Under the pieces are notes generated by a model. It worked only from the letters and a program-made list of their open reading frames with translations. It had not been told where the DNA came from and searched no databases. Below are positions 1 to 10,060 of a stretch of DNA of 64,000 nucleotides, in pieces. The DNA is from Chondrosia reniformis. Its lineage: Eukaryota > Porifera > Demospongiae > Chondrillida > Chondrillidae. Positions within the stretch are counted from its first letter, which is position 1. Every line of letters begins with the position of its first letter. The position numbers and the translations under genes were made by a program. Where the stretch lies: NCBI GenBank assembly GCA_947172415.1, contig OX359191.1, positions 4,030,001 through 4,094,000 of the forward strand, in the 5' to 3' direction.

Positions 1-3000
1 TATATATACAACTAATACACAGAACTTGTACACACCATTAGCACATGCAACTACTACATACATCTAATACATACAACTAGTACCTAAAACTAGTAAATTA
101 AGCTAGTTCTAGTACATACAACTAGTACAAACAACTAGTACTTTCAACTAGTACATATAACTAGTCCAAACATCTACTACATATAACTATTACATAAAAA
201 TATAACTAGTTCAAATAAATAGTGCATCCACATAGTACATACAACTAGCACATAAACGTAGTAAATACAACTAAAAACTAGTAGATACAATTAGTATATA
301 CATAAAATTAGTACATATAACTAGTACATACAACTGGTATATACATACAAGTAGTACATGCAACTAGTACATAAAATTAATAGGTACAACTACTTTATAC
401 AACTAGTAACTAGTACATATAACTAGTACATGTGACTAGTACATAGAAGTAGTACATATACCTAGTACATACAAATATATATAGTACATATAAATAGTAC
501 GTACAACTAGTATATATAACTAGTACAAACAACTATTACATACACCCAGTACATACTAATGTAACGAGTACATACAAGTAGTACATACAACTAGTACATA
601 TAACTAGTACATATAAATAGTACATACAACTAGTACATACAACAATTACACAAAACTGGTACATACAACTAGTACATAAAACTAGTACATATGACCAGTA
701 CATACACATAAAATTAGTACATAAATATAGTACATACCACTAGTACAGAAAACTAGTTCACACAAACAAACAAGTAGTTCATAGAACTAGGTCATTCCTA
801 GTACCTAGTATAACTTGTACTACAACCTAAAATTAGTTCAAACATCTAGTACATACAACTAGTACATACAATTAGGCAATAGTACGTATAACTAGTACAC
901 ACAACTAGTTCATACAACTAGTACATAAAACCAGTACATATAACTAGTACATAAAACAATTACCCACTACTTATACATTCAACTAGTACAAATAACAACT
1001 ACATTCGACTAGTACATACAAATAGTATTGCGTACGTACAACTAGTACATACAACTAGGACAAACAACTAGGACGTATAACTAGTACATACATCTACTAC
1101 ATAAAACTAATAAATACACATATACCTAGTTGTTATGAATAGTACATACAACTAGTACATACAGCTAGTGCACACAACTAGCACATATAACTAGTACACA
1201 AACATATTACCAGTAAATACACATATAACTGGCACATATAAATAGTACATACAAATTTTTCATACAATAACTACATACAACTAATACATACAACTATAAA
1301 ATAGTACATATAACTAGTTCATAGAACGAGTACATAATACTAGAACGTACAACTTGTATATACAACTAGTGCATAGCTATTATTTATAACTAGTATATAC
1401 ATACAACTTATACATACAACTGGTATATAACTGGTACATACAAGTAGTATATACAAATAGAACTAACAATTAGTACATACAACTATTACATACAACTTTT
1501 ACATACAGCTAGTACCTACAACTACTAAATAGAAGTAGGTCTAGTAAATAAAACTAGTCCATGCAACTTGTACCTACAACTGGTAAATATAACTAGTACT
1601 AGTCCACACAACTAGTACATACAACTAGTACTTGCAATTAGTACCTATAACTAATACACAATCTACCACATATAACTAATACAGAAAAATAAAACTAGTA
1701 CGTATAAATAGTACACACAAGTAGTTCAATCAACTACTAGTACATAGAACGTGTACAAAAAACTAGGACCTATAACTAGTACACACCTACTACATATAAT
1801 TAGTATATAAATATATAACTAGTACATATGAATAGTGCATCCATATAGTATATATCACTAGCACATTTAACTAGTTCATACAACTGTTATATACAAACAA
1901 CTAGTTCATACAACTAGTAATTACAATTAGGTCGTACAACTAGTTCACACAACTATTAACTAGTAAATATAACTAGTACATTCAACTAGAACATACAACT
2001 AGGACAAACAACTAGGATATATAACTAGTACATATACCAACTACATATAACCAGTAAATACACATATACCTTGTAATTATAATTAGTACACACAACTTGT
2101 ACATACAGCTAGTGCATACAACTAGTATATATAACTAGTTCACAAATATAACTACTACATACATATAACTGGTACTTATAAATAGTACATACACATAGTA
2201 CATACAAATAGTAGATACAAATAGTACAAACATCTGCTACATATAACTAGCACCTACAACTAGTAAATAAAAATAGAACTACTTCATAAACCTTGTGCAT
2301 ACAACTAGTACATGCAATTAGTACACACAACTAGTACATCCTAACAGTACACACAAATAGTACATACAACTAGTACATACAACTAGTACAATCACCTCGA
2401 ACATACAACTAGTACAAACCAACTAGGACATATAACTAGTACATACACCTACTACATACAACTAGTACATACACATATACCTAGTAATTATAAATAGTAC
2501 ATACAAAGAGTACATAGAACGGGTACATAAAACTAGTACACACAACTAGAAACTAGTCCATACAACTAGTATATATATAACACTAGTACATTTTACTAGT
2601 ACATAAAACTAGGATATACATACAAAGAGTACATACAACTAGTACATAAAATTAGTAGGTACAACTAGTTCACACAACTAGTAACTAGTCCATATAACTA
2701 GTACATACAACTAGTGTCTAGTATATACAACTAGTAACTCCCTAGTTCCTGGTATAATTAGGAATAGAACCTACAACTAGTATATACTATTAGTAAATAC
2801 AACTGGTACATGCAACTAGTACATGCAACTAGTACATATAATTAGTACATAAATATAGTACATACAAGTAGTACAGAAAACTAGTTCACACAAACACACA
2901 AGTAGTTCGTAGAACTAGTTCATTCCTAGTACCTAGTATAACTTGTATTAGAACCTAAAACTAGTTCAAACATCTTGTACGTTCAACTAGTACATACAAT

Positions 3001-4580
3001 TAGGCAATAGTACATACAACTAGTACATATAACTAGTACATCCTAACAGTACATACAAATAGTACATACAACTAGTGCATACAACTTGGACATATAACTA
3101 GAACAAACACCTACTATATATTACTAATGCATAAAAATGTAACTAGTTCAGTAGTGCATCCACATAGTACATACAACTAGTACTTGAAACTAGTAAATAC
3201 AACTAGAAACTAGTACATACAACTAGTATATATATAAAATTAGTACATTTAACTAGTACATACAACTCGTATATACATCCAACTAGTACATAAACTTAAT
3301 AGGTACAACTAGTTCAAACAATAAGTAACTAGTCCATATAACTAGTACATGCGACTAGTATACACAACTAGTACATACAACTAGTACATACAACTAGTTC
3401 ATAAAACTAGTATATAGTTGTACCAAGAACTAGTGCATACATCTTGTACATACAACTAGTACATACAAATAGTACATTCAACTAAACTTTACAACTATTG
3501 ACTAGTACATACAACTGGTACATGCAACAAGTATCTAGTGCATACAAATTAAACCTACCTAGTACATACAACTGGTACATGCAACAAGTATCTAGTGCAT
3601 ACAAATTAAACCTACCTAGTACATATATAACTAGTACAAGAATCTACAACTGGTACATGCACATAGAACATACAACTAGTACTTACAACTAGTACCTATC
3701 ACTAGAAACTAGAAAATACTACTAGTTCATAGAACAAGTACATAATACTATATAGAACATACAACTTGAATATACATCTAGTAAATAGCTAATATTAACA
3801 ACTAGTATATACGTACAACTATTACAACCAAATGGTGTATAACTAGTACATACAAATTGTACATACAACTAGTACATACCAAATAGTACACACACCTAGC
3901 ACATACGATTTGTACATACAACTAGTACATTCAACTAGTCCATATAATTAGGACAAACAACTAGGACAAACAACTAGGACATATAAGTAGTACATACACC
4001 TCCTACATAAAACTAGCACATACACATATACCTACTAATTACAAATAGTACATAAATCTAGTATATTCAACTAGAAACTGGTATGTACAACTAGTATATA
4101 TATAAACACTAGTACATTTAACTAGTACATAAAACTAATATATACATACAAAGAGTACATACAATTAGTACATTGAATTAGTAGGTACAACTAGTTCACA
4201 CAACTAGTAACTAGTACATCTAACTAGTACATGCAACTATAACATACAACTAGTACATACAACTAGCACCTACAACTAGGAAATATAACTAGTATTAGTA
4301 CATAAAACTAGTACAATTACACACAACTGGTACATGCAACTAGTACGTACAACTAGTACATGCAACTAGTATATACATACAATTAGTACACAGAACCTGT
4401 ACATACAATTACTACATGCAACTACTCCATACAACTAATACCCTCAACTAGTACCTAAAACTAGTAAATATAGCTAGTTCTAGTACATACAACTAGTACG
4501 TATATACAACTAGTACTTTCAACTAGTACTTTCAACTAGTACATATAACTAGTACACGCACCTACTACATATAACTAATA
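1..4580 (+). repeat. 13-bp satellite array, + polarity (start of duplicon A)
   Basis: This is a continuous degenerate tandem array of a 13-bp unit close to ACTAGTACATACA, with common variants in which TACAT is TATAT or TTCAT. The unit holds the palindromes ACTAGT and GTAC. The + strand is rich in A and poor in G. Since 13 is not a multiple of 3, each frame of the consensus meets a TAG codon once per 39 bp, so no protein is expected. Longer variant modules (for example near 790, 2745 and 2925) show higher-order structure. The block matches 45,625-51,330 in the same orientation, starting with the shared stretch at 1-120, but lacks about 1.1 kb present there. No gene was seen. Confidence 0.93.
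3503..3616 (+). repeat. Exact 57-bp tandem duplication inside the satellite
   Basis: Two identical 57-bp units lie head to tail (3503-3559 and 3560-3616), followed by the start of a third. The identity is far above that of surrounding 13-bp units, so the duplication is recent. It creates a short open frame with a perfect 19-residue repeat, which is a by-product and not a gene. Confidence 0.9.
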
Positions 4581-5010
4581 TATTAAACAAGTATTTCGAG
4601 TTTAAAAACTCGTGGAGCGCCAGGCGCCCCTAAGTAAACTCGAACTACTTGGCATGTTCCCATAGATAGCCGGTTAACTGATTTCCGATCGACTCTTGTT
4701 GGTCGTCAATTTTTCAAGGCCAAATCTCGTAGAAAACGTTTTTCGCAAGCTTCACTTTACAAAGTATTAGTAAGGGTGGTTTTTAAGTCCATTTCGTTTG
4801 TTCAATGTTCTACGCTAAGGAAGAGAAAGCTAATTTTAAGCTAGAAAACGGAAGCTAGCCGAACATCCGCCATTTTTTGACAGATATATATATATATATA
4901 TATAATAAAACTTTGGTAATTGAAGCTCTGTCTTCTCTTCTTACGCTTTTTGTTCATATTTTTACTTGTCCATGTGTAGGAATTAGGAGTGTTTGTTGCG
5001 ATCATTATGA

Positions 5011-5156
5011 GAATAAAGCCTTGTTGAGCTTCAGGAACACGAATTTACTAATTTACTACTTGATATTCCCTTTCCTGTATTACTGATGAAGACTTCCGGG
5101 TTGAAACGTCCAGAACTAGTAAATTTATGTTACTGATGTTCAACAAGGCTTTATTC
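5011..5156. repeat. Nested fold-back unit with ~19-bp arms
   Basis: GAATAAAGCCTTGTTGA at the left (5011-5030) and its inverse at the right (5138-5156) enclose about 107 bp. A second short inverted pair (AATTTACT at 5042-5049 and AGTAAATT at 5118-5125) lies within it. Between them is CTGATGA (5083-5089), then GAAAC (5103-5107), followed by GTC. The unit is kept in all three composite copies, with an imperfect right arm in some. Confidence 0.7.
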
Positions 5157-5241
5157 TTATCCATGTGTGTATGTTTTCCATGTGTACAGTAGAATCTCAT
5201 AACAAAATTGCTCATAGTGAATGTCTTAAGTACAGTGAGGC

Positions 5242-5421
5242 TAATTACACTCAAGTACACTACGCAGTGAAAGTTACTGGCAATATTAAAATTACTATCA
5301 AATACTACACAGTACAAGTTACAAATTTAAGAGGGCCAAGTGACTATACAATATTAAAATTACAATCAAGTACTAGCTACACATGCAGTGCAAGTTACAA
5401 ATTTAAAGAGATCCAAGTGAC
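5242..5421 (+). repeat. Degenerate direct repeats inside composite element
   Basis: Two units of about 65-75 bp (5281-5343 and 5349-5421) share CAATATTAAAATTAC, AAGTTACAAATTTAA and a final CCAAGTGAC. A shorter relative lies at 5242-5280. They underlie the internal repeats of the 98-codon open frame seen here, which argues against a real protein. Confidence 0.7.
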
Positions 5422-5744
5422 CCCTAGGATAATCAGTATTTTAAACACCACAAGACTTTAGTCACACTAGTACTGTTGCAGGTTTTGAAATCCTCAACTA
5501 CTGCATAGAGAGTAGTAGTTGATACAGATCATCCAATTGCGAGGTAGAACACATGGCCTACCAATTACCTTTTCACACCTTAGTATAGACTGAAGATGAT
5601 GCATCTGCATGCCATATATCAAAAAAGGCTCCAGTATTAAAGGGGTCTCAGCTAATAGCCACAGCAGATTTGATTTGCCTTGTGAGGGAGCTAAGAACAC
5701 CGATGGTTGGTTGCATGCATTGGCATAATCACCAGGGTTAGAGA

Positions 5745-5832
5745 CCATTTTGTAACTTTTACACAAGGGACATAATAGGCCAAGGCCTTTATATACGTAT
5801 ATGATGTCCCTTGTGTACAAGTTACAAAATGG
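5745..5832. repeat. Long hairpin, 29-bp arms, in composite element copy 1
   Basis: The left arm 5745-5773 and right arm 5804-5832 are inverse complements with one mismatch, separated by about 30 bp that itself holds GGCC/AAGGCCTT palindromes and a (TA)-rich stretch. Equivalent hairpins occur near 18,130-18,220 and 52,494-52,580. The role is unknown. Confidence 0.85.
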
Positions 5833-6736
5833 TATTGGTATGATATGGCTACATATGGACAAGTAAAAATATGAACAAAAAGCGTAAGAAGAGAAGACAG
5901 AGCTTCAATTACCAAAGTTTTATTAAGGTCGACTAAACCAATTTCTTTTGCATCAATATAGGGACAATTCTGCCTCAAACTTAACGGAAACGTACACAAA
6001 TACGCTTTATCTAACCTTCGCTACAACTCGTTTATTCCGTAGCTCCTTCTCGTAGTAGAGCATCGACTTGTCATAGCCGTTCTCGAAAGGATGATCTTCT
6101 TTTGCAACGAGCTGTGACGTTTTCCCAACGTCACATGATAATCCATTAAATATGTACCGAGCAACATACGAGGTGTTGGTGACGCACTAGGGAAACATCA
6201 TAATACATCACCAGATTCCACAATCGTAAACTTGCATTCTTCATTATATCTTGATGATGTTGCAATTTTAATTAAGCAAAACTTCGCCAGACGTTTGTCA
6301 TACACATGTACCATGATATATATCGGTTTCACAGTGATCTGAGCAATTGATAATTTTTATTAATATAACACTTGGTTTCAATATAAATTTCACATAGGTT
6401 TTCTATAGTCCTATGGCATTTTATATACAGACTTTGTCCTCCGTTTTCTACCAAACCGAGACCTAAATAAAAAATCCTTTAATTAAAAATGAGTTTTATA
6501 CACTAAACTTTATGATACTATGCCCATTCTGTTGCTAGGTCCTTTCCTGGAGTCATATGAATTATTTATATTATATTATATTATATTATATTATTTATTT
6601 ATTTATATTAATTACCTTAGTATATTGAAACTTGTACTGCTTATATATATATATATATGTGTATACTAGACTACGAACAGGAAACCATACGTTAACATAA
6701 TTTCTTAAAATAATATAGGGGAACCTGCGGCGCCCC

Positions 6737-6905
6737 AAAAATGTAACTAGTTCAAACAAATCATGCATCCACATAGTCCACACAACTAGTACAAAACACT
6801 AGTAAATACAACTAGAAACTAGTACATACAATTGGTATATACATACAACTGGTATATACATTCAACTAGTACATAAAATTAATAGGTACAACTAGTTCAT
6901 ACAAC
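6737..6905 (+). repeat. 13-bp satellite, + polarity
   Basis: This is a short satellite stretch between the composite element and the inversion point at about 6,905. It matches 53,469-53,660 in duplicon C and, inverted, the satellite just left of 17,246. Confidence 0.88.
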
Positions 6906-7676
6906 TAGATGTATATTTAAGTTGTATGTTCTATATAGTATTATGTACTCGTTCTATGAACTAGTAGTAGTTACTAGTTGTATGTACTCAATACTATTGG
7001 TATGTACTAGTCGACTGTAGTAGTTATTTGTACTAGTTGAATGTATGAGTAGTGTGTAATTGTTGTATGTACTAGTTATATATAGTAGGTTATGTACTAT
7101 TTGTATGGACTAACTATATGTACTAGTGTTTTGTGCTATTGCCTAATTGTATGTACTAGTTGTATGTACTAGATGTTTGAACAAGTTTTAGGTTCTAGTA
7201 CAAGTTATACTAGGTACTAGGAATGAATTAGTTCTATAAATTACTTGATTGTTTGTGTGAACTAGTTTTCTGTACTAGTTTTTTGTACTATATTTATGTA
7301 CTAATTATATGTGTATATACTAGTCATATTTAATAGTTATATGTATTATTTATATGTACTAGTTGCATGTTCTAGTTGCATGTACTAGTAGTATATACTA
7401 GTTGTACGTAATGTATATATGTACTATATATATGTGTAAGAACTAGGGATATGTACTACTCTTATGTCCTAGCTGTATTAGCTGGTTGTATATACTAATT
7501 CTATGTAATAATTGAATGTACTAGTTGTATGTACTAGATATGAACCATTTGTATGTATAAGATGTATGCACTAGTTCTCTGGACTAGCTATATACAAGTT
7601 TTATGAACTAGTTGTATATACTAGTTGTATGTACTAGTTGTATATACTTGTCGCATGTACTAGTTATATGTACCAG
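6906..7676 (-). repeat. Inverted satellite island, found only in duplicon A
   Basis: Unit polarity changes abruptly from ACTAGTACATACA to TGTATGTACTAGT at about 6,905 and back at about 7,676. Duplicon C has no such island at the matching place (its sequence there runs on in + polarity and holds the intact retrotransposon). The text of the island resembles - polarity satellite near 14,400-14,700, including the variant module around 7,190-7,225. Confidence 0.82.
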
Positions 7677-9551
7677 TTACTAGTACATAGCTTATATTAA
7701 CAACTACTATATACATACAACTATTATGTAAAACTAGTACATACCAAATAATACCCACAACTATTACATACAATTAGTACATACAACTAGTACATTCAAC
7801 TAGTCCATACAACTACGACAAACAGCTAGGACATATAACTAGTACATACACCTACTACATATAACTAGTAAATAAACATCCATTGTAATTATAAATAGTA
7901 CATACAACTAGTAAATACAACTAGTAAATAAAAGTGGTACATACAACTAGTACATACAACTAGAAACTAGGATATACAAATAGCTCACAGAATGAGTACA
8001 TAATACTAGAACGTACAACTCGTATAATCAACTAGTACATAACTACTACACACAACTAGGAAAAAAAACTGGGAATTATAAATAGTACATACAACTACTA
8101 CATATAACTGGTATATAGACATTTACCTAATAATTATAAATAGTACATACAGCTAGTATCTACTACATAGAACTAGTACCTTCTTAGCCCCTAGTATAAC
8201 TAGTACAAGAACCTACCACTTGTACATACAACTAGTACATACAACTAGAACATACAACCAGTACATAGCTAGTACATACAACTAGTATATACATACAACT
8301 AGTACATACAACTAGTATTTGCAATTAGTACATATAACTAGTACACACATCTACAACAAATAACTAATACATAAAAATATAACTAGTACATATAAATAGT
8401 ACATAAACATAGTACATACAAGTAGTTCATACAACTACTAGTACATAGAACGAGTACATAAAACTAGGACCTATAACTAGTAAATACCTACTACATATAA
8501 TTAGTACATAAATATATAACTAGAACATATGAATAGTGCATCCATATAGTATATATAACTAGTACATAAAACTAGTACATGCAACTAGAAACTAGTACAT
8601 ACAACTATTATATACAAACAACAAGTTCACACAACTAGTATTTACAACTAATATTTACAATTAGGTCATACAACTAGTTCACACAACTATTAACTAGTAC
8701 ATATAACCAGTACATGTAAATTCGTGGGTACAACTAGTTTATAAAATTAGTAACTAGTAAATATAATTAGTACATGTGACTAGTACATACAACTAGTACA
8801 TACAACTAGTGCATTCAACTAGTACATACAACTAGGACATATAACTAGTACATAAACCTACTACATATAACTAGAACATACATGTAAACCTAGTAAATGT
8901 AAATAGTACATACAACTAGTACATACAGCTAGCGCATACAACTAGTACATATAACTAGTACACACAAATAAATTGTACATACAAATAGTAAATATAACTA
9001 GTACCTACAACTAGTACGTACAACTAGTATCTAGTAGATACAACTAGAACATACAACTAGTACATAGCTGGTACATACAACTAGCATATACATACAACTA
9101 GTTCACAGAACTTGTGTATACAATTAGCACATGCAACTACTACATAGAACTAATACATACAACTAGTACCTAAAACTAGTAAATATAGCTAGTTCTCATT
9201 CATACAACTAGTATATACAACTAGAACTTTCAATAGTACATATAACTAGTTCACACACCTACTACATAAAACTAATACATAAAAATATAACTTGTTCAAA
9301 GAAATAGTGCATCCACAGAGTACATAAAACTAGTATATAAAACTAGTAAATACAACTAGAAACTAGTACACACAACTAGTATATATATAAAATTAGTACA
9401 TTTAACTGGTACACACATCTGGTATATACATACAACTAGTACATACAAGTAGTACATTAAACTAGTTCATAAAACTAGTATATAGCTAGTACAAAGAACT
9501 AGTGCATACATCTTCTACATACAACTGATTGATATCTATTACATACAACTA
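7677..9551 (+). repeat. 13-bp satellite, + polarity
   Basis: Degenerate 13-bp units run up to the TA target duplication of the first MITE. From about 8,150 the sequence parallels 57,150-58,550 of duplicon C, including the variant module CTTCTTAGCCCCTAG. No gene was seen. Confidence 0.9.
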
Positions 9552-10058
9552 CAGTGCAGTCCACTTAATTCGAATCCGTTTTTGACGAAATTTCACCTAT
9601 TTCGAATAGAACTCCGGTTCCCTGTACAGTCCCAGTATATCAAGTTCTTTGGGAATTTTAGTTTGCTACGTAGAGAATACGGAAGTATTTCAACACAAAT
9701 AAGCAAGCTCATAGTTATTAAGGAGGTAATCACACTTTTAACGGTTAAGAAATTTAGCTAAATTGCATTAATCATTCTCAGTACAGTGTTATTCTCTAGG
9801 TATGCAACGTTCACTGTACCAATCACTTATTCTGGAACAAAAACTAGAGATTATCCATCTCGTGGACAACGCTCCATCTTGAAGGAAAAAAAGGACATTG
9901 CTACTACTACTTAGCTGCATAATCTTCTCTTTTTCATTATATTTCAAATCTATATTTGGTGTTTAGACATCACTTTGCTATTTTGTGCATAAACCTGATA
10001 ATTCAAAATTCCTGTTATTTCAAATTCCCTAGAGATTCGAATTAGGTGGACTGCCCTG
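9552..10058 (+). mobile_element. pogo/Tc1-mariner-like MITE, copy 1
   Basis: This is a 507-bp insertion with terminal inverted repeats of about 25 bp. The left end begins CAGTGCAGTCCACTTAATTC; the right end read inverted begins CAGGGCAGTCCACCTAATTC. A TA dinucleotide lies on each side (9550-9551 and 10059-10060). Terminal CAG plus TA duplication is the hallmark of Tc1/mariner, and the CAGT...TTCGAA pattern is pogo/Tigger-like. No transposase frame is present, so mobilisation would need a partner in trans. Removing the insert and one TA restores a satellite ACTAGTACATAC context, so it landed in the central TA of the ACTAGT core. Copies: 15,184-15,691 (-) and 58,551-59,058 (+). Confidence 0.88.
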
Positions 10059-10060
10059 TA

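Larger units (their letters stand above)
4904..5924. mobile_element. Inner module bounded by 76-bp inverted repeats (copy 1)
   Basis: The left arm at 4904-4979 is repeated in inverted form at 5849-5924 with only a few mismatches, enclosing about 870 bp. This may be a separate non-autonomous DNA transposon nested in the composite element, or the element's own subterminal repeats. The same pair occurs in the other two composite copies. Open frames inside (for example 5165-5461 and 5494-5862) resemble no known protein and include repeated DNA, so they are not called genes. Confidence 0.75.
4581..6736 (+). mobile_element. Composite non-coding element, copy 1 (unclassified, ~2.15 kb)
   Basis: Non-satellite DNA interrupts the array between a satellite left flank (ATAACTAATA) and right flank (AAAAATGTAAC). 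Together these resemble uninterrupted satellite such as 3131-3153, so the block behaves like an insertion. Both ends carry GC-rich motifs in AT-rich DNA (GGAGCGCCAGGCGCCCC near the left end, GGCGCCCC at the right end). They read either as imperfect terminal inverted repeats or as short hairpins. Inside are a (TA)n tract (4884-4903), a pair of 76-bp inverted repeats, a smaller fold-back unit, a central hairpin and an AT microsatellite near 6566-6610. No transposase or reverse transcriptase frame is present. Copies lie at 17,247-19,381 (-) and 51,331-53,468 (+). The superfamily is unknown, and the end points are uncertain by about 10 bp because no clear target duplication was found. Confidence 0.75.

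Noticed and set aside
1-4580. CRISPR-like array of short repeats
   Set aside because: The repeats are contiguous 13-bp monomers without unique spacers and with high degeneracy. The context is eukaryotic.
5165-5461. 98-codon open frame kept in all three composite copies (and an overlapping 89-codon antisense frame)
   Set aside because: The copies are recent duplicates with few differences, so an open frame is uninformative. The frame spans degenerate direct repeats and matches no recognised family.
4581-6736. Helitron identity for the composite element
   Set aside because: Short GC hairpins near one end suggested it, but there is no TC start, no CTRR end and no clean A/T insertion, and the 76-bp inverted repeats do not fit.
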